Positions 9,010-17,578 of a stretch of DNA of 64,000 bases are shown in pieces (positions within the stretch are counted from its first letter, which is position 1; the number at the start of each line of letters is the position of its first letter). Made by a program: the position numbers and the translations under genes. The stretch lies in assembly GCF_036178845.1 (NCBI RefSeq), contig NZ_CP108070.1:1550001-1614000 (forward strand), in the 5' to 3' direction. This DNA is from Streptomyces sp. NBC_00271 (GTDB taxonomy: Bacteria > Actinomycetota > Actinomycetes > Streptomycetales > Streptomycetaceae). The notes under the pieces are model-generated. The model saw only the letters and a list, made by a program, of their open reading frames with translations, was not told the DNA's origin and did no database searches.

Positions 9010-10236
9010 ATGACGGGCCGAGGCGGTGACGACCTTACGGGGGCAGGGGCGTCGTTCGCCGCGATGGAGGACGCCGTCGAGTCGATCGGCACCACCCTGG
9101 ACGAGCGGACCACCTGCGAGGAGCTCGCGGAGTTCGTGTGCCGGGAGGTCTGCGACGCCGCCGCGGTGGATCTGCTGCCCACGGACGTCCCGGCCGCACA
9201 GCACTCGCACGAGCCGAACCTGACCCGTGTCGCCACGAGTGGCCGGACCGAGTTGCTCACCCCGTGGACCGCGCAGGGCGCCCGCCCGCTGTCCGTCCAG
9301 GCGCTCGACGAGGGGCTTCCGATCACGGCGTCGCTCGACCTGTCCGGCACGGCCCCCCGGGAGGTCATGACGGTGCCGCTGCTGGCACACGGCCACCTGT
9401 TCGGAGTGCTGCTGGCCGTCCGGCAGGGGCGGGCCTTCAGCGACCGGGGAACCGCCGTCACGCACTACGCGGCACGGCTCGCGGCCGTCCACCTCGGCCA
9501 CTCACGGCAGCACGACACCGTACGCGACACCGTGCTCTCCCTGCAGCGGGCGCTGCTGTCCGAACCGGGCCGCCCGCATCCCAACCTCGACCTCGCCACC
9601 CGCTATCTGCCGTCCGGCAGCAGCGTCCTGGTGGGCGGGGACTGGTTCGAGACCGTACGGCTGCACTTCGGGCGCACCCTGCTGGTGGTGGGCGACGTCA
9701 TGGGGCACGGGCTGGACGCCGCGGTGGACATGAACGCGTACCGCTCGATGCTGCGCTACGTCGCCTCGACCGATCTGCCGCCGCATCGCGTGCTGCGCCG
9801 CCTGGACGCGGCCGTGTCCGAGGACAGCGCCCGGCGTCCGGCGACCGCTCTGCTCGTCCAGGTCGACCCGGCCCGGGGCACGGCCATGCTGGCCAGCGCC
9901 GGGCATCTGCCACCGGTCGTGTTCGCCGAGGACGGCACCGGGGAACTCCTGCAGCTGGCGGTCGGGCCGCCGCTGGGCACTGGCGTGGGCGGCTACGAGG
10001 CGGTCTCGCGCGCGCTCGCTCCCGAGGACACCCTGATGATGTTCACCGACGGTCTGGTGGAGCGGCGCGGCGAGGACATCGACGCCTCGCTCGCCCGGCT
10101 GGCCGGGCTGCGGCTGCCTCCCGGGACCGGTGTCGAAGCGGCCCTCGACCGGGTCCTCGCAGGGCTCGACGCCCGGCACGCGGAGGACGACGTGGCGCTG
10201 CTGGCAGCCCGCATCCGCCATCGTCCCCCGGTCTGA
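9010..10236 (+). CDS. SpoIIE-family PP2C protein phosphatase
   Basis: A 408-aa regulatory Ser/Thr phosphatase. Residues about 15-165 form a GAF-like sensory region, followed by the PP2C/SpoIIE domain with its metal Asp residues in LVGGDWFE, LVVGDVMGHGLDAA, MMFTDGLVERR and AEDDVALLAAR. Such proteins dephosphorylate anti-anti-sigma factors in partner-switching circuits; no kinase or STAS partner is adjacent. ATG at 9010 is preceded by GGAGGT. It probably acts in the cytoplasm. Confidence 0.9.
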   Translation: MTGRGGDDLTGAGASFAAMEDAVESIGTTLDERTTCEELAEFVCREVCDAAAVDLLPTDVPAAQHSHEPNLTRVATSGRTELLTPWTAQGARPLSVQALDEGLPITASLDLSGTAPREVMTVPLLAHGHLFGVLLAVRQGRAFSDRGTAVTHYAARLAAVHLGHSRQHDTVRDTVLSLQRALLSEPGRPHPNLDLATRYLPSGSSVLVGGDWFETVRLHFGRTLLVVGDVMGHGLDAAVDMNAYRSMLRYVASTDLPPHRVLRRLDAAVSEDSARRPATALLVQVDPARGTAMLASAGHLPPVVFAEDGTGELLQLAVGPPLGTGVGGYEAVSRALAPEDTLMMFTDGLVERRGEDIDASLARLAGLRLPPGTGVEAALDRVLAGLDARHAEDDVALLAARIRHRPPV

Positions 10237-10332
10237 GACCCGACGCCGCCATGACCGACGTACGTCTTCCCCCTGCTGCCCCGCTGTGCTTGCCTGGGGA
10301 CCCCTTTCGGCGGGCGAGGCGGGAGTTGCTTC

Positions 10333-11274
10333 ATGCGGAGGCCGTGGATCGTGGGGGTGCTGTTGGCCGGGCTGCTGCTCGGCGCGTGCGGGGATCCCGC
10401 GTCGGGGCCGGAACAGCCGCCGCCGGATCCCGCGTTGCCCACGGCCGCTCCGTCACCGACCACGACCACCCGCCAGCGCCCCGCCGCCTCACCCACGGCT
10501 CCCACTGCTCCCACGGCAGCTGACGCGGCGGCGAAGGCGCCCACCGTTCTCTACCTCGGGGACTCGCTCGCCATGGAGAGCCAGAAGGTGCTCGGACAGT
10601 CGCTCCGGGAGCAGGTGAACGCCCGTTACACGAGCGCCCCCTACTCCGGCACCACCCTCTGCGACTACCTGGAGGGGACCGGGGAGCGATCCCTCGTACC
10701 GCCCACGGACAAGGCCGCCGCGCTGGTGCGCTCGCTGCGTCCGGACTTCGTGGTGCTCCAGTTCTGGGGGAACTCCTGGGGCTACACGCCCTGCATGGAC
10801 GGCATCACGTACGACAAGGAACCAGCCACGTACTTCAAGCGGTACGAGGCGGACATGAAGCGGCTGACGGAACAGATCGCGGACGCGGGCGGCGGGCGAC
10901 GACCCCGGATCGTCTGGGTGTCGCAGGGTCCGGACCCGATCACCCCGGAGCGGATCCGGACCGTGAACGCGCTCTACGCGGCACGGGCCGCGGCCTCCCA
11001 CGACCTGGTCGCCGACGCCGGGAGGACGGTGAGCCCGGCGACGGCCCGCTACACGTGGGCGCAGTACCTGCCGTGCACCGCGTACGAGCACGACCATGCG
11101 TCGTACTGCACCGAACCGGGCCGCGACCGCACCGCCCTGCACCGCGACGACGACTATCTGCACTTCTGCCTGGCACCGACCACGTCCACACCGAAGCCCT
11201 GCCCCGTCCGCTCCCCCGGCATCGCGCGGATCACCCGCGAGATCACCCGGGTGATAGCCGACCACGTCGGCTGA
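10333..11274 (+). CDS. SGNH/GDSL-type hydrolase lipoprotein
   Basis: 313 aa with a lipobox (GLLLGAC, Cys near residue 19) and a Pro/Thr-rich linker of about 45 residues. The SGNH domain follows: block I LYLGDSLA (Ser nucleophile), block III QFWGNSWG, and a C-terminal Asp/His block DDYLHFC. Several cysteines (LCDYL, PCMDG, PCTAYEHDHASYC) suggest disulfides outside the membrane. The substrate is probably an acyl ester on a polysaccharide or lipid. It ends before a decayed HxlR gene. Confidence 0.88.
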   Translation: MRRPWIVGVLLAGLLLGACGDPASGPEQPPPDPALPTAAPSPTTTTRQRPAASPTAPTAPTAADAAAKAPTVLYLGDSLAMESQKVLGQSLREQVNARYTSAPYSGTTLCDYLEGTGERSLVPPTDKAAALVRSLRPDFVVLQFWGNSWGYTPCMDGITYDKEPATYFKRYEADMKRLTEQIADAGGGRRPRIVWVSQGPDPITPERIRTVNALYAARAAASHDLVADAGRTVSPATARYTWAQYLPCTAYEHDHASYCTEPGRDRTALHRDDDYLHFCLAPTTSTPKPCPVRSPGIARITREITRVIADHVG

Positions 11275-11385
11275 CGGTCCTCACGGCTGCCCCGCCAGGG
11301 TCTTGTGGCGGGGTCGGTCGGGGTGCGGCGGCAGGTGTTCCTCGGAGCGCAGCGGTGGTCCGTGGTGAACGGTTGGACGGTTGGA

Positions 11386-11626
11386 CGGTCCGGGAGTCCG
11401 GCGACGGCCAGTTCGTGGAGGCGGTCGGCGAGCATGCGGTCGCTGATGCCGGGCACGCGCTCGCGCACCTCGCCGAATCCGGCGGGGCCCTGGGCGAGAG
11501 CGGCGAGGACCAGGCCGTTCCAGCGCTTGCCGAGCAGGGCGAAGGCGCGGGTCAGGGCGTGGAGGTCGCGGAGGGTTCGGAGTCCTGGGGGTCCTGGGGG
11601 TCCGTTTGAGCGGATGGGTTCGTCAT
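11386..11626 (-). pseudogene. HxlR-family regulator remnant, frameshifted and truncated
   Basis: The minus strand encodes LTRAFALLGKRWNGLVLAAL and ISDRMLADRLHELAVAGL, the core HxlR winged helix. That frame has no start codon. The likely start ATG at 11626 lies in another frame that stops about 25 codons later, after a 9-10 bp repeat region (11583-11604) that is a natural slippage site. After AGL the family's second half (wing and C-terminal helix) is absent. This is a dead regulator that may once have controlled a nearby exporter. Confidence 0.7.
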
Positions 11627-11731
11627 GGCGCGCTTCAGCGGCGGGAGGAGCGTGCCCGCCCCGCGGCCACGTGCCGCGGGGCGGGCCCGGTCTTCCCTGC
11701 CTGTCCGTCGTGGTGATGCCGGGGGTGGGCG

Positions 11732-13261
11732 TCAGCCCATGTGGATCGGGGCGGCGCCTTGGGTGTGCTGCTGCCTGCCCGCGTTGATGGCGAACCCGGT
11801 GACGAGCAGACCGGCCAGGAACATGGCCGCGGCGGCGACGAAGGCCATCATGTAGCCGTGGGTCACCGCGTCCCCCGCCTTCGCCACCAGGGCGAAGTCC
11901 TTGGTGGCCAGGCCCCGGTAGAGGGAGCCGGCCGCCTCGGGCAGCTTGTCGTCGGCCGCGGAGGTGGAGATCGTCGACAGGATGGCGAGGCCGAGCGCGC
12001 CGCCGATCTGCTGGGCGGTGTTGAGCAGTGCGGAGGCGACGCCGGTGTCCTGGTGGGAGACGCCGCTGACCGCGCCGAGTGTCATCGGGACGAAGCTCAT
12101 GCCCAGGCCCAGGGCGGTCACGAACATTGCCGGCATCAGATGCGCGGTGTAGGAGGAGTCCGGCTCCAGGGTGGCGAACCAGAGCATGCCCACGGCCGCG
12201 ACCAGCAGGCCGGGGCCGGCGATCAGGCGCGGTGCGAGGTGCGTGACCAGCTTGGAGCTGATGCCCGCGGCCATCGCCATGCCGAAGCTGAACGGCAGGT
12301 AGGCGATGCCGGTCCTGACGGGGCTGTAGCCGAGGATCAGCTGCATGTAGAGGGTCAGGAAGTAGAACGTGGCGAACATGCCCGCGCCGATGAACAGCAT
12401 GGTGGCGTAACTGCCCGACCGGGTGCGGTCCTTGAAGAGGCGCAGCGGCATCATCGGGTCGGCGGTGCGGGCCTGGAGGTACAGGAACGCGGCCAGGAGT
12501 ACGGCCGCGGCGGCGAAGGAGACGAGGGTGACGCCGCCCGTCCAGCCATGCTCGCCGCCCCGGGTGATGCCGTAGACCAGGGCGATCAGGCCACCGGTGC
12601 CGGTGATCGCGCCGGGGACGTCGAGGCGGCCGGGGTGGCGCTCCGCCTCGACCAGGCTGCGGGTGCCCGCCAGGACGGCCAGTCCGATGGGGATGTTGAC
12701 GAAGAACACCCAGCGCCAGTCCAGGACGTCGGTGAGTGTGCCGCCGAGCAGCAGGCCGACGGTGGCGCCGACGCCGCCCATCGCCGCGTACACGCCCATC
12801 GCGGTGTTGCGCGACCTTCCGGCCGGGAACGTCGTGGTGATCAGTGCCAGGGCGCTGGGTGCGGCGAGTGCGGCTCCGACGCCCTGCAGGACGCGCGCGC
12901 CGATCAACAGGCTCTCGTTGGGGGCCAGTCCGCCCAGCAGGGAGGCGAGGGTGAAGACGGCTGTGCCGACCTGGAACATCTTCCGCCGGCCGAAGAGGTC
13001 ACCCGCCTTCCCGCCGAGCAGGAGCAGGCCGCCGAAGGCCAGCGCGTAGGAGTTGACGATCCAGGCGAGGTTCGCGTCGGACACGCCCAGGTCGGTCTGG
13101 ATGGCGGGCAGGGCGATGTTCGTGATCGTGGCGTCCAGGACGACCATCAACTGGGCCGCGGCGATCACGAAAAGAGCCAGGCCGAGATGTCGGCCTCCGG
13201 ACGAGGAGCCGGACGTATCCGGCCCCGCGGGGGCAACAGCGGTCACGCTCTCAGCAGACAT
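11732..13261 (-). CDS. DHA2-family MFS drug exporter
   Basis: A 509-aa proton-coupled exporter with about 14 membrane segments. Characteristic signatures are LDATITNIALPAIQ in TM1, GGKAGDLFGRRKMFQ after TM2, ARVLQGVGAALAAPSALAL (motif C region) and WRWVFFVNIPIGL. It is likely to export an amphipathic drug or metabolite. The ATG at 13261 follows an AT-richer leader. The HxlR remnant lies just beyond its 3' end. Confidence 0.93.
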   Translation of the reverse strand: MSAESVTAVAPAGPDTSGSSSGGRHLGLALFVIAAAQLMVVLDATITNIALPAIQTDLGVSDANLAWIVNSYALAFGGLLLLGGKAGDLFGRRKMFQVGTAVFTLASLLGGLAPNESLLIGARVLQGVGAALAAPSALALITTTFPAGRSRNTAMGVYAAMGGVGATVGLLLGGTLTDVLDWRWVFFVNIPIGLAVLAGTRSLVEAERHPGRLDVPGAITGTGGLIALVYGITRGGEHGWTGGVTLVSFAAAAVLLAAFLYLQARTADPMMPLRLFKDRTRSGSYATMLFIGAGMFATFYFLTLYMQLILGYSPVRTGIAYLPFSFGMAMAAGISSKLVTHLAPRLIAGPGLLVAAVGMLWFATLEPDSSYTAHLMPAMFVTALGLGMSFVPMTLGAVSGVSHQDTGVASALLNTAQQIGGALGLAILSTISTSAADDKLPEAAGSLYRGLATKDFALVAKAGDAVTHGYMMAFVAAAAMFLAGLLVTGFAINAGRQQHTQGAAPIHMG

Positions 13262-13630
13262 GAATCGAGTACTCCAGGGAGTGCGCAGGAAACAGTGCTC
13301 CCCGACCACGCCACAGACATGAAATGCCGATGTCGCGATCGGGGAAAAGAAAGAGTGAACGGAGTCTGATGAAACGGAACACTCGCTATGCAATCCGAGG
13401 CCAGGGTGCCGATACGGCACGCGATCCGGACTCGGGACGAGGCTCAACCGTAGCATTCCTTCGGCACCACTCCGGGCGCGTTCGATCCCTTTGAATGTTG
13501 TCAATCTCGCGCTTGACGAACCGCCCTGGAGTGTGGGCACGGAAAAGGCACACAAGCGCGTGCCCACACTTTTCCGGAAAAGGCAAATGCGAATTCCACG
13601 TCCGACGCGCAATTCCCCGTGCGCCGGGGG
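13262..13630. other. Intergenic region, promoter of the MFS gene
   Basis: No coding frame with family-like features is visible. The stretch is AT-richer than its surroundings, especially 13320-13390 and 13560-13600, and should hold the promoter of the MFS gene and the 3' end of the F420-type gene. No clear operator was recognised. Confidence 0.4.
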
Positions 13631-14026
13631 TCAGTCCGTGAGATCGACGCGCACGGTCGTCAGACCGGCGCCCATCGCCCGCACCGCGGCGCTGTTGAAC
13701 CGCGGCAGGGTCCTCAGTCGCGCGCGGGCGTCGTCCTCGGGCATCACATGGGCGGTCCCGGTGTACCAGCGGCCCCGGACGCGGACGCGCACCCGCGGAT
13801 CCGCCTGGATGTTGCGCACGTACTGCGAACGCCCGCCGTACTCGCTGACGAACCAGAACTCCCGCCCCACCAGCCGTCCGCCGACCGGGGTCCGGCGCGG
13901 CAGCCCCGACTTGCGTCCCGTGGTCTCCAGCAGGGTCTGGATCGGCAGGCGCTTCAGGAGTGGATTGCCGATCCACCGCTGGAACGAGGTGACGACGCGG
14001 TATTTCCGTTCGGGGTTGCGGGACAT
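13631..14026 (-). CDS. Deazaflavin (F420)-dependent nitroreductase-family protein
   Basis: A 131-aa split-barrel protein with the family core LLETTGRKSGLPRRTPVGG and the later block FVSEYGGRSQYVRNIQADPRVRVRVRG (shown here in part), typical of Ddn-like quinone or nitro reductases that use F420H2. Start 14026 is backed by AGGAGGA. The reductase and its substrate cannot be specified from sequence. Confidence 0.88.
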   Translation of the reverse strand: MSRNPERKYRVVTSFQRWIGNPLLKRLPIQTLLETTGRKSGLPRRTPVGGRLVGREFWFVSEYGGRSQYVRNIQADPRVRVRVRGRWYTGTAHVMPEDDARARLRTLPRFNSAAVRAMGAGLTTVRVDLTD

Positions 14027-14081
14027 GTGGGGGTCCTCCTGTTGGGTGCCGGGCACCATTGTGCGGGGCCCGGCGACCCTC

Positions 14082-14290
14082 TCACGACCGCTGTCGGAGT
14101 TCCGTTTCGATCAGGCGGTTGAGGTGGCGGTGCGCGTCCTCGGTGCTCAGCGGGGGTGCCTGTCGCAGCCGTTGCAGGGCGAGGGCGTCGGCGAGGGCGG
14201 CGAAGCGCACCGTGAAGCCGTCCAGGTCCTCGGAGCTGAACTCCCCTTCGGCGACGCCTCGTTCGGCCAGCTCGCGGATCTGGGTGTGCC
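14082..14290 (-). pseudogene. C-terminal remnant of a TetR-family regulator
   Basis: The frame encodes IRELAERGVAEGEFSSEDL and FTVRFAALADALALQRLRQ, characteristic of the ligand-binding C-terminus of TetR regulators, ending at 14082. The N-terminal helix-turn-helix is missing: the homology stops near 14290 and unrelated sequence follows. It sits upstream of the F420-type reductase gene, which it may have regulated. Confidence 0.6.
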
Positions 14291-14312
14291 GATCCGTCGA
14301 CCGCCGTGTTCC

Positions 14313-14699
14313 AGACCCGGACGGGCCTGGCCGCGTTGGAACTGGGACCCCACCGGACCGTACGCGGGACCGCTGCTCGAAGCCGTCGCCGACGTGGCCC
14401 GACTCGACGCCTACGCCGCACGCGAGGTCCTGCACCATCCCGCCACGCGCACCGCCCCGAGCACCGACCGGGACGACGCCCTCAACGCGGTGATCACGGC
14501 AGCGGGGCTCGGGGCCGGCGTCCTACCCGGTGGCCACCGGCAGTCGCTGTCCGATGCCGTCGCCGTCGCCCTCCCCCTCCCCCTCGCCCTCGCCCTCGCC
14601 CTCGCCCTCGCCCTCGCCGAGACCGAACTGGGGCATCTGCTGCAGGACGGCAAGGCGGCGCCCGACAATCCCCCGGAGGAGGTACCGCAACCCACATGA
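14313..14699 (+). other. Possible gene fragment with a (CTCGCC) tract
   Basis: The frame ending at 14699 reads plausibly (AVADVARLDAYAAREVLHHP, then DDALNAVITAAGLGAGVLPG) but has no start and no family I can name. Positions 14570-14620 contain a run of CTCGCC units coding for alternating Leu-Ala. It abuts the broken TetR gene, so a rearrangement joined two fragments here. Confidence 0.25.
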
Positions 14700-14860
14700 G
14701 TGATCGAACACAGCGTCACGGCACGCCGCGCTCGGCCACACAAGGAGAGGGTCCGGTATTCGAAATCGGGTTCTAGATTTAGCCCGCGCGCACCCGTGAC
14801 GGCGACAGAAGACCTCCCGTTACCCGATCACCTGTCCGCATCCCACCCCGAGGAGTCTTC

Positions 14861-15004
14861 ATGCATCCCGTACGCCGCTCTGCGCTCGTTCATCCTGCGT
14901 TCGAAAACACCGCCATCTCCTCGGACACCACCGCCCACCCTGCTGCCGGCCGCGCCGCCCTCCTCGCCGACGGGTCACGACCGGATACGAGGTACCTGGC
15001 ATGA
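14861..15004 (+). CDS. 47-aa small ORF heading a peptide-modification-like operon
   Basis: Starts with ATG behind GAGGAG and encodes 47 residues with a Ser/Thr cluster (NTAISSDTTAH) and no Cys. Its TGA overlaps the ATG of the next small frame (ATGA). Given the NUDIX, ABC exporter and FxLD-type methyltransferase genes that follow in coupled frames, it is a candidate precursor peptide, though it has no recognised leader motif. It could instead be a translational leader. AT-rich promoter-like sequence lies at 14750-14790. Confidence 0.45.
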   Translation: MHPVRRSALVHPAFENTAISSDTTAHPAAGRAALLADGSRPDTRYLA

Positions 15005-15123
15005 CGGCCTCCACCCGCCTTCCGTTCCCCCTCGCCTACAGCCCACGTCACGGCAACCCGCTCGTGACCGCGCGCGGCCGGCGCACCGTGGTGGAGCGCC
15101 TGATGCAGGAGGGACGACGTTGA
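15001..15123 (+). CDS. 40-aa basic small ORF in the same operon
   Basis: The ATG at 15001 overlaps the stop of the previous frame, and its TGA overlaps the TTG start of the NUDIX gene. The peptide is basic (eight Arg) and ends VVERLMQEGRR, with the GGAGGG ribosome-binding site of the next gene embedded in its last codons. It could be a second precursor peptide, a small accessory protein, or a coupling device. No homologous family is recognised. Confidence 0.4.
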   Translation: MTASTRLPFPLAYSPRHGNPLVTARGRRTVVERLMQEGRR

Positions 15124-15590
15124 GCGACTCTCCTCACCTGCTGATCGCCGACGTGGCTCAGGTCCTTCTCCGGGCGAGCGGCGCCGCCCTGTGTGTGCTC
15201 CGCAAACCCGACGCGGTCCTCGCACCGGGACAGCTCACCGTCGTGGGAGGCCATCTGAAGGCCGGCGAACCGCTCGACCGCGCCGCGCGGCGCGAAGCGA
15301 TGGAAGAGACGGGGGTGCGCATCAGCGCCGACCAGCAGGAGTTCTGCGGCCTCGTCCACCACCACGAACACGGCGAAGGCATGGACCGGATCACCGCCGT
15401 GTTCGTCGCCCAGTCCTGGTCCGGGGAGCCGCGCAACGCCGAGCCGGACAAGCACGAAGGGCTGTTCTGGGTGCCGATGGAGAAACCCCCGCCGGCCTGC
15501 CACCCGTACACCACCGCCATCTTCCACATGCTCATCCACGGCCCGTCGTACCGGGCACTGAACTGGCCCACTTCGGGAGGCACCCCGTGA
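15120..15590 (+). CDS. NUDIX hydrolase
   Basis: A 156-aa protein with a complete NUDIX box (G-x5-E-x7-REAMEETG, within residues about 42-64), the Mg-binding site for cleaving nucleoside-diphosphate-linked substrates. The TTG start at 15120 is chosen because GGAGGG lies just upstream and the start overlaps the preceding stop. Its own TGA overlaps the GTG of the ABC gene. The tail (CHPYTTAIFHMLIHGPSYRA) matches NUDIX proteins found beside FxLD-type methyltransferases. The substrate is unknown. Confidence 0.85.
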   Translation: MSDSPHLLIADVAQVLLRASGAALCVLRKPDAVLAPGQLTVVGGHLKAGEPLDRAARREAMEETGVRISADQQEFCGLVHHHEHGEGMDRITAVFVAQSWSGEPRNAEPDKHEGLFWVPMEKPPPACHPYTTAIFHMLIHGPSYRALNWPTSGGTP

Positions 15591-17578
15591 AGAGGTTCTT
15601 CGGACCGGTGAAGATGGCCGAGCCTCGGGTCTCCGACGCCGAACAAGAGCTGTTCGGCGGACCGCTGCGCTACGACCTGGGCTGGTCTCAGCACGAGCAC
15701 GCGGGCCTGGACCTGACCATGACGTCCGCGTTGCGCTCCATGCCCGCGCTCGTCGGCGCCACCCTGCGCATGGCGTGGCAGGCCGACCGGCGCGCACTGC
15801 TCGCCGTGGCGGTCAGCGAGATGGGCCAGGGCATCGCCGCGGCCATCGGCCTGCTCGCCATCAACGCCGTCATGCACGCCCTGCTCGCCGGAAGCGGCAG
15901 CGCCCCCGAGAGACTGCACGCGCTGTTACCCGGCCTGCTGGCCGCCGCCGCCATCAGTGTCGTCAACTCGGCCCTCTCTGCCTGGTCCACCTCCCGCGCG
16001 GGACGCCTGGAACCGAAGGTCGAACGGATCGCCACCACCCAGTACCTGGCCGCCGCAGCCAGCGTCGAACTGGAAGCCATCGACGACCCCGACTTCCGGC
16101 GGCTCGTCGACATCGCCCAGCACGGCCCCGGCTCCGCCCGCCGCATGATCAGCGCCTGCGTCGCCGCTCTGAACGGCCTCATCTCCCTGATCACCACCGC
16201 CGGCGTCCTCGCCGTGCTCCACCCCCTCCTGCTGCCCATGCTGATCCTCATCGCCGCACCGCGCGGCTGGGGCGCCATGCGCGTAGCCCAGGAGCGGTAC
16301 GTGTCGGTGATGAGCTGGATCGAGCACGTGCGGGCCAGCCGGCTCATCGGCAATCTGCTCACCGAGCGCACCGCCGCCCAGGAGGTCCGCCTCCACGCCG
16401 TCGGCACCTTCCTCCTCAGCCGCTACCAGCGCATGGCCGAGAGCGCCGAAGCCGAACAGGAACGCCTCGCCTCCAGCAAGGCATTGACCGAATGGGTCGC
16501 CTCCGCGCTGTCCGGCCTGGCGATGGCCGCGACGTACGGGGCCATGTTCTGGCTGATCATGGACGGACACATGAGCCTCGCCATCGCCGGCACCGCCGTG
16601 ATCGCGGTGCGGACCGGATCGGCCAGCCTGGGCGGACTGGTGATGAACATCAACCAGCTGCACGAGGAGTCCCTCTACGTCCGCGACCACGGCCGGTTCC
16701 TGACCCAGGCCGCGCAGCGCACCATCCCCGCGGGCGGCGACGCGGTGCCCGAGCGGGTCAAGGAGGTCGTCCTCGACGGCGTTACCTACCGTTACCCCGA
16801 CCGTGACACGGCTGCCCTGGAGCAGGTGTCGCTGACTTTGCCGATGGGGTCGGTCACCGCCGTGGTGGGTGAGAACGGCTCCGGCAAGAGCACGCTGATG
16901 AAGATCCTTTCGGGCCTGCTGCTGCCCCAGGCCGGCGCCTTGCGCTGGGGCGAGGCGGACATCACCGGCCTCGACCGCTCGCAGGTCTTCGAGCGCGTCT
17001 CGCTGCTCACCCAGGATTTCCAGCGCTGGCCCGTGACCGCCGCGATGAACATCCGCCTCGGCCGCCCCGCCCACGCCGCCACACCGCAGGACCTGCAGCC
17101 GTCGGTCGACTACGCCGGCGCCGCTCCGGTCATCGCCAAACTCCCCGACGGTCTTCGGAGTCTGCTGGCCCGCATGTTCCGCGGAGCCATCGAACTCTCC
17201 GGTGGTGAATGGCAGAAAGTGGGTCTGGCCCGCACCCACTGGCGTAGCTCGACCTCGCAGGCGGACAGCGTCCTCATCGTCGACGAGCCCACCTCCGCTC
17301 TCGATCCCGAAGCCGAGATCGAAGCGTTCGACCGCATCCGCCGCCTTGCCGCACCGAACCGGGCCGTCGTCCTGGTCACCCACCGCATGTCCGGGGTCCG
17401 CCACGCCGACCGCATCTACGTCCTCAACCACGGACGCCTCGCCGAACACGGCACGCACGACGAACTCATCGCCGCACGCGGCCGGTACGCCGCCATGTTC
17501 GACGCCCAGGCCGCCCAGTACGCCCCGACCGCCAGCATCCCGAACCCCGCCGCACCCACCATCGCGGATCCCGCATGA
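15587..17578 (+). CDS. ABC transporter, fused membrane and ATPase domains
   Basis: A 663-aa exporter half-transporter: about six membrane segments over residues 50-320, then the ATPase domain with Walker A ([11 protein letters not shown]), the signature LSGGEWQKVGL, Walker B (SVLIVDEPTSALDPE) and the switch His (VTHRMS). The GTG start overlaps the NUDIX stop (GTGA) and the TGA overlaps the methyltransferase ATG (ATGA). It probably exports the product of this operon or a peptide. Confidence 0.92.
   Translation: MKRFFGPVKMAEPRVSDAEQELFGGPLRYDLGWSQHEHAGLDLTMTSALRSMPALVGATLRMAWQADRRALLAVAVSEMGQGIAAAIGLLAINAVMHALLAGSGSAPERLHALLPGLLAAAAISVVNSALSAWSTSRAGRLEPKVERIATTQYLAAAASVELEAIDDPDFRRLVDIAQHGPGSARRMISACVAALNGLISLITTAGVLAVLHPLLLPMLILIAAPRGWGAMRVAQERYVSVMSWIEHVRASRLIGNLLTERTAAQEVRLHAVGTFLLSRYQRMAESAEAEQERLASSKALTEWVASALSGLAMAATYGAMFWLIMDGHMSLAIAGTAVIAVRTGSASLGGLVMNINQLHEESLYVRDHGRFLTQAAQRTIPAGGDAVPERVKEVVLDGVTYRYPDRDTAALEQVSLTLPMGSVTAVVGENGSGKSTLMKILSGLLLPQAGALRWGEADITGLDRSQVFERVSLLTQDFQRWPVTAAMNIRLGRPAHAATPQDLQPSVDYAGAAPVIAKLPDGLRSLLARMFRGAIELSGGEWQKVGLARTHWRSSTSQADSVLIVDEPTSALDPEAEIEAFDRIRRLAAPNRAVVLVTHRMSGVRHADRIYVLNHGRLAEHGTHDELIAARGRYAAMFDAQAAQYAPTASIPNPAAPTIADPA

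Noticed and set aside
9001..9030. GGTGAC near the SpoIIE gene start considered as another regulon dyad
   Set aside because: Only one half-site is present; no GTCACC at the right distance.
14570..14620. CTCGCC run considered as a regulatory repeat
   Set aside because: Simple-sequence tract within a doubtful reading frame; no spacing or symmetry suggesting protein binding.
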